Shown here: positions 18,796-27,554 of the stretch, one piece after another | Numbering within the stretch: position 1 is the first letter of the stretch | Layout of the letters: the number at the start of each line of letters is the position of its first letter | Assembly (NCBI RefSeq): GCF_013359755.1 | Contig: NZ_JABMCJ010000092.1 | Span: 405,825 to 469,824 of the forward strand | Direction: 5' to 3' | Source: Tardiphaga robiniae | GTDB taxonomy: Bacteria; Pseudomonadota; Alphaproteobacteria; Rhizobiales; Xanthobacteraceae | DNA length: 64,000 nucleotides | The notes under the pieces: generated by a model | Databases searched by the model: none | What the model saw: the letters and a program-made list of their open reading frames with translations, nothing else | What the model was told of the DNA's origin: nothing | Position numbers and translations under genes: made by a program

Positions 18796-21733
18796 CGACG
18801 AACACGGGATCAACGACTTCGAGTTCAAGATCGCCGGAGCGTACGGGATCCCAGGCGCGGATGATCTCGCCGTGCCGCTCCGGTCCGCGCGCCAGCAGGC
18901 CAAGCCCGATCCAGTGATTGTTGCCAGGGCTGAACGCCGTCGAGGTGATGAAGCCGGCATTGTTGTCCGGCGCAGGCGTCACGCCGCGCGCGAACAGCAG
19001 CGATCCGTTGCGGAGGCGCTGGCTGCGATCGACCGGCCGCAGGCCGACCAGCGTCGGCCGATCCGGATCAATCAGCGCCTCACGCGCCGCCATGGTGCGG
19101 CCGATATAGTCCTTCTTCACCGACATCATGCGTCCAAGCCCGAGATCACACGCCACGGTCTGGCCGTTGAGTTCGGAGCCCGCGACATGGCCCTTTTCGA
19201 TGCGCATTACCGAGAGCGCTTCGGTGCCATAGGGCGTAACGCCGAGTGCCTTGCCGGCCTGCATCAATGCATTGAACAGCGCTTCGCCATAGCCCGCGGG
19301 CGCGGCGATCTCATAAGCGAGTTCGCCGGAAAACGAGACGCGGAACAGCCGCAGCGGAATGTTGCCGACACGAAACTCGGCGCAAGCCAGATAGGGGAAG
19401 ACTTCGTTGGAGATGTCAAAGGCATCGCCGAGCAGCACCTGCAGCAGCTCGCGCGATTGCGGCCCCGCGACCGCAACTTGCGCCCATTGTTCGGTGACCG
19501 AGACCATCTGAACGTCGAGTTCGGGCCACAGCACCTGATGGCAGTATTCCAGATGCTGCATCACCTTGCCGGCATTCACGGTGGTGGTCGTCATTACATA
19601 ATGATCGGCGGAGAGCCGCGCGGTGGTGCCGTCGTCCATCACGAAGCCGTCTTCGCGCAGCATCACGCCATAGCGCACCTTGCCGACGGGCAGCGTCGAG
19701 AAGGTGTTGATATAGACGCGGTCGAGGAACGTGCCGACATCGGAGCCGCACAGCGCGATCTTGCCGAGGGTCGAGACATCGCAGATGCCGACGCTGGAGC
19801 GCACAGCCTTCACCTCGCGGGTGACGCTCGTGAGCCAGTCAGTCTCGCCGGGCGCATTGAACCATTGGGCGCGCATCCATTGGCCGGCTTCAACGAAGGT
19901 GGCGCCCGCCGCAGCGGAGGCCGCGTGGCTCGCCGTCAGTCGCACCGGTTTGAAATGCTTGCCGCTGTGCAGGCCCGCGAAAGCGCCGATAGCGACGGGT
20001 ACATGCGGCGGGCGCGCCCGCGTCGCGCCGGTCTCGGCGATGGTCTTTTTGATTTCGCCGGCCAGGATCGCGAGCCCATTGACGTTGGACGTCTTGCCCT
20101 GATCGGTCGCCATGCCCAAAGTCGTGTAGCGTTTGAGCTGTTCGACCGAGCGAAAGCCTTCCTGCGCGGCAAGGGCAACGTCTGTCGCGGTGACATCGTT
20201 CTGAAGATCGACAAAGGCCTTGCGGCGCGATCCCGCGAACAGCCAGACCGGGTTGTTACAGGAGGCTTCATCGCTGGCGAGGATCGGCTTCTGCGCCTGC
20301 AACCCGAGACCGACATGCGAGGCAGCTTTTGCTCCGGCCAGCGCGCCGTGCTCAAGCGCGTCCGCGAGTGACCATTGCGCGGCTGCGGCGCCTGCGATCT
20401 GCATGCCCGGTGGCGTGTCGCTGCAGAGAAATGCCGATTTCTCCTCCGACCAACTGCCCTTGCCACCGAGATGCGTGGCGATGCCGATGCTCGGCGACCA
20501 GCCGGCGGAGACGCCAAGCGTATCGACGGCCACAGAGCGCGTCTGGCCAGCGCTGTCGGTGATCGTGATGTTCGTCAGCCGGCGATAGCCCGATGTGTCC
20601 GAGACATGCGCGCCGAGGAATTGAGGTGCGTTGCCTGCGAGTTTGCGCACCTCAGGCGAAACGTCTGTCCGTGCATCGACCACAACCGCGATTTCAGCAC
20701 CGGCCTTCTGCAGTTCGAACGCACTGCGCCAGCCATCGTCCGATGTCGTGAAGATCGCAACGCGTTGGCCCGGCACCACGCCGAAGCGGTTGGCATAAGT
20801 GCGCAAAGCCGAGGCCAGCATGATGCCGGGCCGGTCGTTGCCGGGAAACACCAGCGGTCGTTCCTGCGCGCCAGCGGCGAGCACGCATTGTTTCGCAACG
20901 ATCTTCCACAGCCGCTGCCGCGGCATGAATGGCGGCGGCACTGGCAGATGATCGCTGACGCGCTCGATGGCGCCATATTCGCCGTCATAGGCGCCGAACA
21001 CGGCGGTACGCTTGAGGATGCGGACATTCGGCAGGGTGCCGAGTTCGGCCTCCGCCAGCGCCGCCCATGAGGCTGCTGTGACGCCATCGATCTGCGCGGT
21101 GTCGCTGAGCAATCGTCCGCCGAGCACGAAATCTTCCTCGGCCACGATCACCCGCGCTCCGGCGCGTCCGGCGGCGAGCGCTGCGGCGAGGCCCGCAGGG
21201 CCGGCGCCGATCACCAGCAGGTCGCAGAAGGCGTGCGATTTCTCATAGGTGTCGGGGTCGTCGAGGCCGCTGAGTGCGCCGAGGCCCGCCGAGGCACGGA
21301 TGGCGGGCTCGTAGAATTTCTCCCAGAACGCCGCGGGCCACATGAAGGTCTTGTAGTAGAAGCCGGCATTCAGCAGCGGGCCGGCGAGCTGATGCACGGC
21401 CCGCAGATCGAAATTCGGCGACGGCCAGCAGTTCTGGCTCGATGCGTCCAGGCCATCAAACAGCTCGACCGTGGTGGCCTTGGTGTTCGGCTCGGCGCGC
21501 GCGCCCGAGCGCAGCGTCACCAGCGCATTCGGCTCTTCCGGCCCGGCCGAGAAGATGCCGCGCGGCCGGTGATATTTGAACGACCGGCCGACCAGCATTG
21601 TGTCATTGGCGAGCAGCGCGGACGCCAGTGTGTCGCCGGCATAGCCGCCATAGGTCTTGCCGTCGAAGGTGAAATTGATCGGCTTCGATCGGTCGATCAA
21701 TCCGCCGGAGGCGAGGCGACGCGAGATGCTCAT
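18767..21733 (-). CDS. soxA: Sarcosine oxidase alpha subunit
   Basis: The 988-residue subunit oxidises sarcosine together with SoxB and passes the formyl-level carbon to tetrahydrofolate. In order it shows an N-terminal ferredoxin-like region with SFKYHRPRGIFSAGPEEPNAL, an NAD-binding Rossmann motif LLVIGAGPAGLAAALAAGRA near 170, and a C-terminal GcvT-type tetrahydrofolate domain with RVSFSGELAYEI and MRIEKGHVAG. Length is normal for heterotetrameric SoxA. Its ATG overlaps the soxD stop by 4 bp. Confidence 0.95.
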   Translation of the reverse strand: MSISRRLASGGLIDRSKPINFTFDGKTYGGYAGDTLASALLANDTMLVGRSFKYHRPRGIFSAGPEEPNALVTLRSGARAEPNTKATTVELFDGLDASSQNCWPSPNFDLRAVHQLAGPLLNAGFYYKTFMWPAAFWEKFYEPAIRASAGLGALSGLDDPDTYEKSHAFCDLLVIGAGPAGLAAALAAGRAGARVIVAEEDFVLGGRLLSDTAQIDGVTAASWAALAEAELGTLPNVRILKRTAVFGAYDGEYGAIERVSDHLPVPPPFMPRQRLWKIVAKQCVLAAGAQERPLVFPGNDRPGIMLASALRTYANRFGVVPGQRVAIFTTSDDGWRSAFELQKAGAEIAVVVDARTDVSPEVRKLAGNAPQFLGAHVSDTSGYRRLTNITITDSAGQTRSVAVDTLGVSAGWSPSIGIATHLGGKGSWSEEKSAFLCSDTPPGMQIAGAAAAQWSLADALEHGALAGAKAASHVGLGLQAQKPILASDEASCNNPVWLFAGSRRKAFVDLQNDVTATDVALAAQEGFRSVEQLKRYTTLGMATDQGKTSNVNGLAILAGEIKKTIAETGATRARPPHVPVAIGAFAGLHSGKHFKPVRLTASHAASAAAGATFVEAGQWMRAQWFNAPGETDWLTSVTREVKAVRSSVGICDVSTLGKIALCGSDVGTFLDRVYINTFSTLPVGKVRYGVMLREDGFVMDDGTTARLSADHYVMTTTTVNAGKVMQHLEYCHQVLWPELDVQMVSVTEQWAQVAVAGPQSRELLQVLLGDAFDISNEVFPYLACAEFRVGNIPLRLFRVSFSGELAYEIAAPAGYGEALFNALMQAGKALGVTPYGTEALSVMRIEKGHVAGSELNGQTVACDLGLGRMMSVKKDYIGRTMAAREALIDPDRPTLVGLRPVDRSQRLRNGSLLFARGVTPAPDNNAGFITSTAFSPGNNHWIGLGLLARGPERHGEIIRAWDPVRSGDLELEVVDPVFVDAEGARLRA

Positions 21734-21990
21734 GATGCAGCCTCATCATGGGCCAGCACGGCGTCGATCACCTCATGCGTCGAGACGTTGCGCGTGACCT
21801 TGAGCCATGCGTGGCAGCCGGCGGCGTGATACCAGTATTCCCTGTGAACGCCGACTGGATTGTCGCGCAGATAGACATAGTGGAACATCGCTTCCGTGTT
21901 CTCGGGCGCGGGCCGCGTCAGCGTCGCGTCGCCGGAATAGGAAAATTCCGAAGCGTCGCGGGATCCGCAATAAGGGCAGGGGATGCGCAT
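21730..21990 (-). CDS. soxD: Sarcosine oxidase delta subunit
   Basis: This 86-residue zinc-binding subunit starts MRIPCPYCGSRD (first Cys pair) and ends with YYHAAGCHAWLKV-like sequence (here YWYHAAGCHAWLKVTRN), which supplies the remaining ligands. The RPAPENTEAMFHYVYLRDNP segment is highly typical. It lies between soxB (6 bp upstream) and soxA (4-bp overlap). Confidence 0.93.
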   Translation of the reverse strand: MRIPCPYCGSRDASEFSYSGDATLTRPAPENTEAMFHYVYLRDNPVGVHREYWYHAAGCHAWLKVTRNVSTHEVIDAVLAHDEAAS

Positions 21991-21996
21991 GGGGCC

Positions 21997-23247
21997 TCAG
22001 TGCAGGTTCGGTTGGGCGCCCTGGCCCTTTTCATCGACGATGTGGCCGGAGCGAAACCGGTCCAGCAGCAACCGATTGGCCGCGGGATGCGGCTCGTCCT
22101 TGGCGAGTAAATGCGCGAAGACTAAGCCGGAGCCCGGCGTCGCCTTGAAGCCGCCATAGCACCAGCCGGCATTGAGATAGAGCCCTTTGACGTGGGTGCG
22201 GTCGATGATCGGCGAACCGTCCATGGACATATCGACGAGGCCGCCCCAGTTGCGCAGCATCCGCGCACGGCCGATGGCCGGCATCAGCGCCATGCCGCCT
22301 TCGCAGACGTCCTCGACCACAGGCAGATTGCCGCGCTGGGCATAGGAGTTGTAGCCGTCGATATCGCCGCCGAACACGAGCCCGCCCTTGTCGGACTGGC
22401 TGATGTAAAAGTGCCCGGCGCCGAAGGTGATGACGCCGGGGATGATCGGCTTCAGCCCTTCGGAGACGAAGGCCTGCAACACATGGCTTTCGATCGGCAG
22501 TCGCATCCCCGCCATCGCTGCCACGCGCGACGACGAGCCGGCGACGGCAAGGCCGATCTTCTTCGCCTTGATCGCGCCGCGCGAGGTCTGCACGCCCACC
22601 GCGCGACCGTCGACGATGTCGATCCCTGTCACTTCGCAATTCTGGATCACGTCGACGCCGCGATCGCTGGCGCCGCGGGCGTAGCCCCACGCCACCGCAT
22701 CATGGCGGACGGTGCCGCCGCGCTTCTGCAGCAGGCCGCCCTGGATCGGAAAGCGCGCCGCATCGAAATTCAGGAACTGATAGAGTTTGCGTACGCCCTC
22801 GCGATCCAGCAATTCGGAGTCGGCGCCGTTCAGCCGCATCATGTTGCCGCGCCGCGCATAAGCGTCGCGCTGGCCGTCGGAGTGATAGAGGTTCAATACG
22901 CCGCGCTGGCTGACCATGGCGTTGTAGTTGAAGTCCTGCTCGAGGCCTTCCCACAGTTTCAGCGACAGCTCATAGAGCGAGATGTTTTCCGAGAGCAGAT
23001 AGTTGGACCGGATGATCGTGGTGTTGCGGCCGATATTGCCTGACCCGATCCAGCTCTTTTCCAGCACGGCGATATTCTTGAGGCCGTATTCCTTCGCGAG
23101 ATAATAGGCCGTCGCCAGCCCATGCCCGCCGCCGCCGACAATGACGATGTCGTATTCGGCCTTCGGCGCAGCATCGCGCCATTGCGGCGTCCAGCCTTTG
23201 TGGCCGGCGAGGGTTTGCCTGAGCAGCGACATCAGCGAATAGCGCAT
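21997..23247 (-). CDS. soxB: Sarcosine oxidase beta subunit
   Basis: The 416-residue catalytic flavoprotein has the FAD-binding motif DIVIVGGGGHGLATAYYLA at about 33-51 and GRNTTIIRSNYLL near 73-85. The RHDAVAWGYARGA segment around His182 fits the region to which FMN is covalently attached in this family. It begins the soxBDAG operon. Sarcosine oxidation releases glycine, hydrogen peroxide and a one-carbon unit, so this operon links methylated amines to folate metabolism. Confidence 0.95.
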   Translation of the reverse strand: MRYSLMSLLRQTLAGHKGWTPQWRDAAPKAEYDIVIVGGGGHGLATAYYLAKEYGLKNIAVLEKSWIGSGNIGRNTTIIRSNYLLSENISLYELSLKLWEGLEQDFNYNAMVSQRGVLNLYHSDGQRDAYARRGNMMRLNGADSELLDREGVRKLYQFLNFDAARFPIQGGLLQKRGGTVRHDAVAWGYARGASDRGVDVIQNCEVTGIDIVDGRAVGVQTSRGAIKAKKIGLAVAGSSSRVAAMAGMRLPIESHVLQAFVSEGLKPIIPGVITFGAGHFYISQSDKGGLVFGGDIDGYNSYAQRGNLPVVEDVCEGGMALMPAIGRARMLRNWGGLVDMSMDGSPIIDRTHVKGLYLNAGWCYGGFKATPGSGLVFAHLLAKDEPHPAANRLLLDRFRSGHIVDEKGQGAQPNLH

Positions 23248-23356
23248 GGAGAATCCGGGTGGCGATCAGGCCCGGAGTGTCGCGTATTTCGGGGATCGAC
23301 ACTAGTCCATGGGCGACATTCAGAAGCCCATCAGCGACATCGTGAGATGATGTCGT

Positions 23357-23482
23357 TTAGCGTGCCAGCCAGAAGCCGCCCACCACCAGGATCATGGCCA
23401 GCAGGCTAATGACCCCGAGCACGGCCGCAGTGATGGCCAGCAGGCCGTGGGAGTCGAGCCATCCGCGTAATGCCTTTTCCAT
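23357..23482 (-). CDS. Small single-pass membrane protein
   Basis: The ATG at 23482 gives 41 residues, preceded by GGGAGAG at a good distance. The chain is a short amphipathic start (MEKALRGWLDSHGLL) and one long hydrophobic helix (AVLGVISLLAMILVVGGFW). I do not recognise a family. It sits between soxB and a divergent aldo-keto reductase; no partner is evident. Confidence 0.55.
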   Translation of the reverse strand: MEKALRGWLDSHGLLAITAAVLGVISLLAMILVVGGFWLAR

Positions 23483-23607
23483 GGTGCTGAAACTCTCCCG
23501 GTGATTTGAGTTTATCGTTGCAGGCTGGCACCGTATCAAACACTTCAGGCGCCGTCGTCTCGGACGGTTTCGCCATATTGAAGAATTGACATGCTTGAGG
23601 AAGTGAC

Positions 23608-24426
23608 ATGGACAATCTGAACACGCAGGGCATTTCAGTGCCGAAACTCGGCCTCGGCACATTCAAGCTCATGGGCGACGGCTGCGTCGCCGGCGTGGAA
23701 AGCGCCATCGGCCTCGGTTATCGCCACATCGACACCGCCGAAATGTATGGCAACGAGGCCGAAGTCGGCGCCGGCATCAAGGCTTCGGGTATCGCGCGTG
23801 GGGATCTCCATGTCACCACCAAGGTCTGGCATGAGAATCTCGCGCCGGATGCCATCAGGCGCGCCTTCGACACCAGCATGAAGAAACTCGGTCTCGATGT
23901 CATCGATCTCTATCTGGTGCACTGGCCCTCGAAGGGCATGAACCTGCCGGCGATCTTCGAGACGCTGCTGAAGCTGAAGGACGAGGGCCGCATCCGCGCG
24001 CTCGGCGTTGCCAATTTTCCGGTGAAGCTGATGAAGCAGGCCGTGGAAGAAATCGGCGCGCCGGTTGCCTGCAACCAGGTTGAATATCACGCGCTGCTCG
24101 ACCAGACGAAGCTGCTGACCTATCTGCGGTCGAAGTCGATCCCGCTGGTGGCCTATTGCCCGCTCGGTCAGGGCCGGCTGGCCGACAACGATGTGATGAA
24201 AAAGATCGCCGCCAAGTACGGCGTGTCAGCGGCGCAGGTCGCATTGAAATGGCTGCTCGATCAGGATGGTGTCGCGGCGATCCCCAAGGCGTCGCGCAAG
24301 GAAAGCCAGCAGGCCAATCTCGATGCGCTGAAGGTCACGCTGGACGACGACGACCGCAAGGCGATCGCAGCACTGCCGAAGACGCAGCGGCTGGTCAATC
24401 CGGGTTTCGCGCCGGATTGGGATTGA
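23608..24426 (+). CDS. Aldo/keto reductase
   Basis: The 272-residue protein has the AKR TIM barrel with the catalytic tetrad visible: Asp in HIDTAEMYGNE, Tyr in the same segment, Lys in VTTKVWHENL and His in YLVHWP. The C-terminal NADPH pocket AIPKASRKES is present. It resembles 2,5-diketo-gluconate-reductase-like AKR5-type enzymes, which reduce many aldehydes and ketones with NADPH. No specific substrate can be named. A GAGGAAGTGAC ribosome site precedes the ATG. Confidence 0.87.
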   Translation: MDNLNTQGISVPKLGLGTFKLMGDGCVAGVESAIGLGYRHIDTAEMYGNEAEVGAGIKASGIARGDLHVTTKVWHENLAPDAIRRAFDTSMKKLGLDVIDLYLVHWPSKGMNLPAIFETLLKLKDEGRIRALGVANFPVKLMKQAVEEIGAPVACNQVEYHALLDQTKLLTYLRSKSIPLVAYCPLGQGRLADNDVMKKIAAKYGVSAAQVALKWLLDQDGVAAIPKASRKESQQANLDALKVTLDDDDRKAIAALPKTQRLVNPGFAPDWD

Positions 24427-24432
24427 TCTTTC

Positions 24433-24620
24433 TTCCCCTCTCCCCCGCGAAGCGCAGCTTCGCGAGGTGGGAGAGGGTGCCTGAGCGAAGCGAAGGCGGG
24501 AGAGGGGGCGCCACAACGTACGGAGCCTGTGGCGCTCCCTCTCCCGTCTCGAACCGCTGCGCGGTTCGATCCACCCTCTCCCGCTGCGCGCTGCTTCGCC
24601 GCGCTGGGGGAGAGGGGAAG
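24433..24620. repeat. Cluster of palindromic CCCTCTCCC repeats
   Basis: Four pieces of CCCTCTCCC/GGGAGAGGG sequence with internal short palindromes (for example CGAACCGCTGCGCGGTTCG) fill the gap between two convergent genes. No coding potential is visible. Confidence 0.7.
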
Positions 24621-24631
24621 GAAGCTCCACT

Positions 24632-25072
24632 TCACCCGTGCGAATGCCCCTTCTTCTTCCCTTCCGCCTTCTTCCCCGTCGGCATCATCACCACGCGGCC
24701 ATATTTCACGCCGCGCTCCGCGATGATGTGATCGGCGAAATGCTGCACCTCGCTGCCCGAGCCACGCAGCGCCGTGACTTCCATGCAGTTGTCGCCGTCG
24801 AGATGCACATGCAGCGTCGCCAGCGAGAGGTCGTGGTGATGGTGATAGGTGTCGACCAGACGGCGTGACAGGTCGCGCTGGGCGTGATCATAGACATAGA
24901 CCAGGGCGGCGACGCATTCGCCGGTCTTGCCCTTCTCTTGTGTCGCCTGCTGCATGCCGGCCCTGGCGAAATCGCGGATCGCTTCGGAGCGATTCTGATA
25001 GCCGTGTTCGGCGATCATCGCATCCAGCTCTTCCATCAGGTCGTCATCGAGCGTGATCGTAATGCGCTGCAT
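24632..25072 (-). CDS. nikR: Nickel-responsive regulator NikR
   Basis: The ATG at 25072 gives 146 residues; four codons of upstream open frame are not needed. The N-terminal ribbon-helix-helix is MQRITITLDDDLMEELD with NRSEAIRDFAR. The high-affinity nickel ligands of E. coli NikR (His76, His87, His89, Cys95) are all present, shifted by one: His77, His88, His90 and Cys96. The C-terminus adds a His/Lys tail (KKGHSHG). With nickel bound it should repress at the palindrome 14 bp upstream, which also faces a TonB-dependent receptor gene. Confidence 0.95.
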   Translation of the reverse strand: MQRITITLDDDLMEELDAMIAEHGYQNRSEAIRDFARAGMQQATQEKGKTGECVAALVYVYDHAQRDLSRRLVDTYHHHHDLSLATLHVHLDGDNCMEVTALRGSGSEVQHFADHIIAERGVKYGRVVMMPTGKKAEGKKKGHSHG

Positions 25073-25085
25073 CGGTCCTCTCAAG

Positions 25086-25117
25086 AAGTATGACGAATCT
25101 TTGACTTTGTCATACTT
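25086..25117. promoter_or_regulatory. NikR operator
   Basis: The sequence contains GTATGA, 16 bases, then TCATAC, exactly the NikR consensus GTATGA-N16-TCATAC. The symmetry extends to 8-bp arms (AAGTATGA and TCATACTT). It lies 14 bp from the nikR start and 52 bp from the start of the divergent receptor gene, so it can control both. Confidence 0.92.
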
Positions 25118-25168
25118 GGCATGTCAGTGTGTTCCGGTTGAACCCAGCATAGCCCGGCCGACTGACCG

Positions 25169-27463
25169 ATGCATCGCTCTCTCTTTTCATCGGCCGGAAT
25201 CGCCCTGGCTTCGCTCGCAGCCATCACGCCGTCGGCTGCGCAGCCGGCGACAGTGCTGTCGCCGGTCGAAGTCGAGGCGCCGCCGCGGCCTGCGGCCAAA
25301 CCACGTGTACCGCGCAGCGGCAATGAGGCAGGCCGCCCGGCGGCACGCCATGTTGCTGCACCGACGTTGGGGGCCGGCGGCATGAGTGTCACGCCCGGCG
25401 CCAGTGCAGCGCAGGCGCCGGTCGCCTCCGCCAGCGAGAAGAATATCAGCGGCGCCGAGGTCAATGCGCGGCCGTTGTCGCGCCCGGCCGAAGCGCTCGA
25501 AGTCGCGCCAGGCCTGATCGTCACCCAGCATTCCGGCGAGGGCAAAGCCAACCAGTATTTCCTGCGCGGCGTGAATCTGGATCACGGCACGGATCTCGCC
25601 ATCTCCATCGACGGCATGCCGGTGAACATGCGCACCCATGGTCACGGCCAGGGCTATGCCGATACAAATTTTCTGATCCCCGAGCTGATCAATTCAGTCA
25701 ACGTCCGCAAGGGACCGTATTTCGCCGATGAAGGCGACTTCTCGTCCGTGGGTGCGATCCATGTCAGCCTGATCGACAGCGTCGCGCGCACCATGGCGTC
25801 GATCACATCAGGAAGTTTCGGTTACAACCGGGCCTTTGGCGTGACGTCGGGCAAAGTCGGCGAAGGCACGCTGCTGGTGGCAGCCGAGGCCAATATCTAT
25901 AACGGCCCGTGGGACAATCCCGACAGGCTCCAGAAGCTGAATGGCGTGATCCGCTACAGCCAGGGCACGGCCGACAACGGCCTGTCGCTGACCGGCATGG
26001 CCTATGGCAACAAGTGGAATTCCACCGATCAGGTGCCGCTGCGGGCGATCACTTCCGGCGCGATCGGCCGCTATGGCGCGCTCGATCCCAGCGATGGTGG
26101 CAATTCGGAGCGTTTCTCGCTGTCCGGCCGTCTCCGGCAAACCGATCTCGACAGCGCAACTAAACTCGATTTCTACGTCGTCAAGAGCAAGCTCAATCTG
26201 TGGAACAACTTCACGTTCTTCCTGAGCGATCCGGTCAATGGCGATCAGTTTCACCAATATGACGACCGTGTGCTCGGCGGCATCAACGCCTCGCATACAT
26301 TCAAGTACAATATCGCGGGCTTCCGCAACGAAACCGAAGTCGGCATCCAGAGCCGCTACGACGATATCAATGTCAGCCTCGGCAACACCATCAAGCGGCA
26401 ATATCTCTCCACCACGCGCAGCGATGGCGTGAAGGAAGGCAGCGTCGGCGTGTTCGTGCAGAACACGACGTTCTGGACTGACTGGCTGCGCACCAATATC
26501 GGCTGGCGCGGCGACTATTACGACACCACGGTCAATTCGCTCTTCAATCCCGCTAATTCCGGCAGTGCCACGGCGACCATCGGCAGCCCCAAGGCAGGTC
26601 TCGTGCTCGGTCCTTTCGCCAGGACCGAACTGTTCCTGAATGCCGGCGAGGGCTTTCACAGCAATGACGCGCGCGGTGTGACTATCAAGGAATCGCCGTC
26701 GGATGGTTCGCCGGTCGACAGCTCGCCGTTCCTGGTGAAGACAAAGGGCGCCGAAGTCGGGCTGCGTACCAAACTCATTCCAGGGCTGACCAGTTCGATC
26801 GCGCTCTTCATGCTGGATTCCGCCTCCGAAATCCTGTTCGTCGGCGACGCCGGTGACACTGAAGCCAGTCGTCCCAGCCGCCGTGTCGGCTTCGAATGGA
26901 CCAACGACTACAAACCGACGTCATGGCTGAGTCTTGAAGCCGACCTCGCAATGACCCGCGCGCGCTTTCGCGGCAGCAATGCCGATCAGGCGGCGGCCTA
27001 TGCTGAGCTCGATGGTTATCCGGCCTCGCAGATTGGCAACGCGCCCGGCAATTTCATTCCCGGCGCTCCCAACATGATCGCCTCGGCTGGCATCCGGCTG
27101 GGCGACGCCACCGGCTGGTTTGGCGCCTTGCGCTATCGTTATTTCGGCCCGCGTCCGCTGACTGAAGACGCGGCCTTCATTTCGCCAGCCACGGGTCTGC
27201 TCAACGGGCAGGTTGGTTACCGCTTCGATAATGGCTGGCGGATCCAGCTCGACGCGTTCAACATGCTCGACAGCAAGTCCGACCAGATCACCTATGCCTA
27301 TGGTTCGCTGCTGAAGACGGACTCGCTGTACGCTGCGTGCTTCCCGTCAGGCGGCGGCGCGCCGACGGCACCTGCCGCGGTGTGCCAGACCGGCATCATG
27401 GATCGCGTGCTGCATCCGGTCGAACCGCTGGCCTTGCGGGTGACGGTGGCCGGCCGGTTCTGA
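25169..27463 (+). CDS. TonB-dependent outer-membrane receptor, probable nickel transporter
   Basis: The 764-residue protein has a signal peptide (residues 1-24, cleavage near SAA-QP), a Pro/Ala-rich linker, a plug domain from about 90 to 215 (LSRPAEALEVAPGLIV, FLRGVNLDHGTDLAISIDGMPV) and a beta-barrel ending in aromatic Phe (VAGRF). A TonB box is likely near TVLSPVEVEAP. The plug carries MRTHGHGQGYADTN, a His-Gly-His element suited to a metal ligand. The gene is divergent from nikR across a perfect NikR operator, so nickel or a nickel chelate is the likely cargo; the family itself is not specific. Confidence 0.9.
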   Translation: MHRSLFSSAGIALASLAAITPSAAQPATVLSPVEVEAPPRPAAKPRVPRSGNEAGRPAARHVAAPTLGAGGMSVTPGASAAQAPVASASEKNISGAEVNARPLSRPAEALEVAPGLIVTQHSGEGKANQYFLRGVNLDHGTDLAISIDGMPVNMRTHGHGQGYADTNFLIPELINSVNVRKGPYFADEGDFSSVGAIHVSLIDSVARTMASITSGSFGYNRAFGVTSGKVGEGTLLVAAEANIYNGPWDNPDRLQKLNGVIRYSQGTADNGLSLTGMAYGNKWNSTDQVPLRAITSGAIGRYGALDPSDGGNSERFSLSGRLRQTDLDSATKLDFYVVKSKLNLWNNFTFFLSDPVNGDQFHQYDDRVLGGINASHTFKYNIAGFRNETEVGIQSRYDDINVSLGNTIKRQYLSTTRSDGVKEGSVGVFVQNTTFWTDWLRTNIGWRGDYYDTTVNSLFNPANSGSATATIGSPKAGLVLGPFARTELFLNAGEGFHSNDARGVTIKESPSDGSPVDSSPFLVKTKGAEVGLRTKLIPGLTSSIALFMLDSASEILFVGDAGDTEASRPSRRVGFEWTNDYKPTSWLSLEADLAMTRARFRGSNADQAAAYAELDGYPASQIGNAPGNFIPGAPNMIASAGIRLGDATGWFGALRYRYFGPRPLTEDAAFISPATGLLNGQVGYRFDNGWRIQLDAFNMLDSKSDQITYAYGSLLKTDSLYAACFPSGGGAPTAPAAVCQTGIMDRVLHPVEPLALRVTVAGRF

Positions 27464-27554
27464 TCACCCGTTCCGACTTTGCCGCAGCGCAGCTTGCCTA
27501 TTCCAGAAGGCGGTAGCATCATCCCTCCCAATGAAAAGAGGCAGGGAGGTGTTG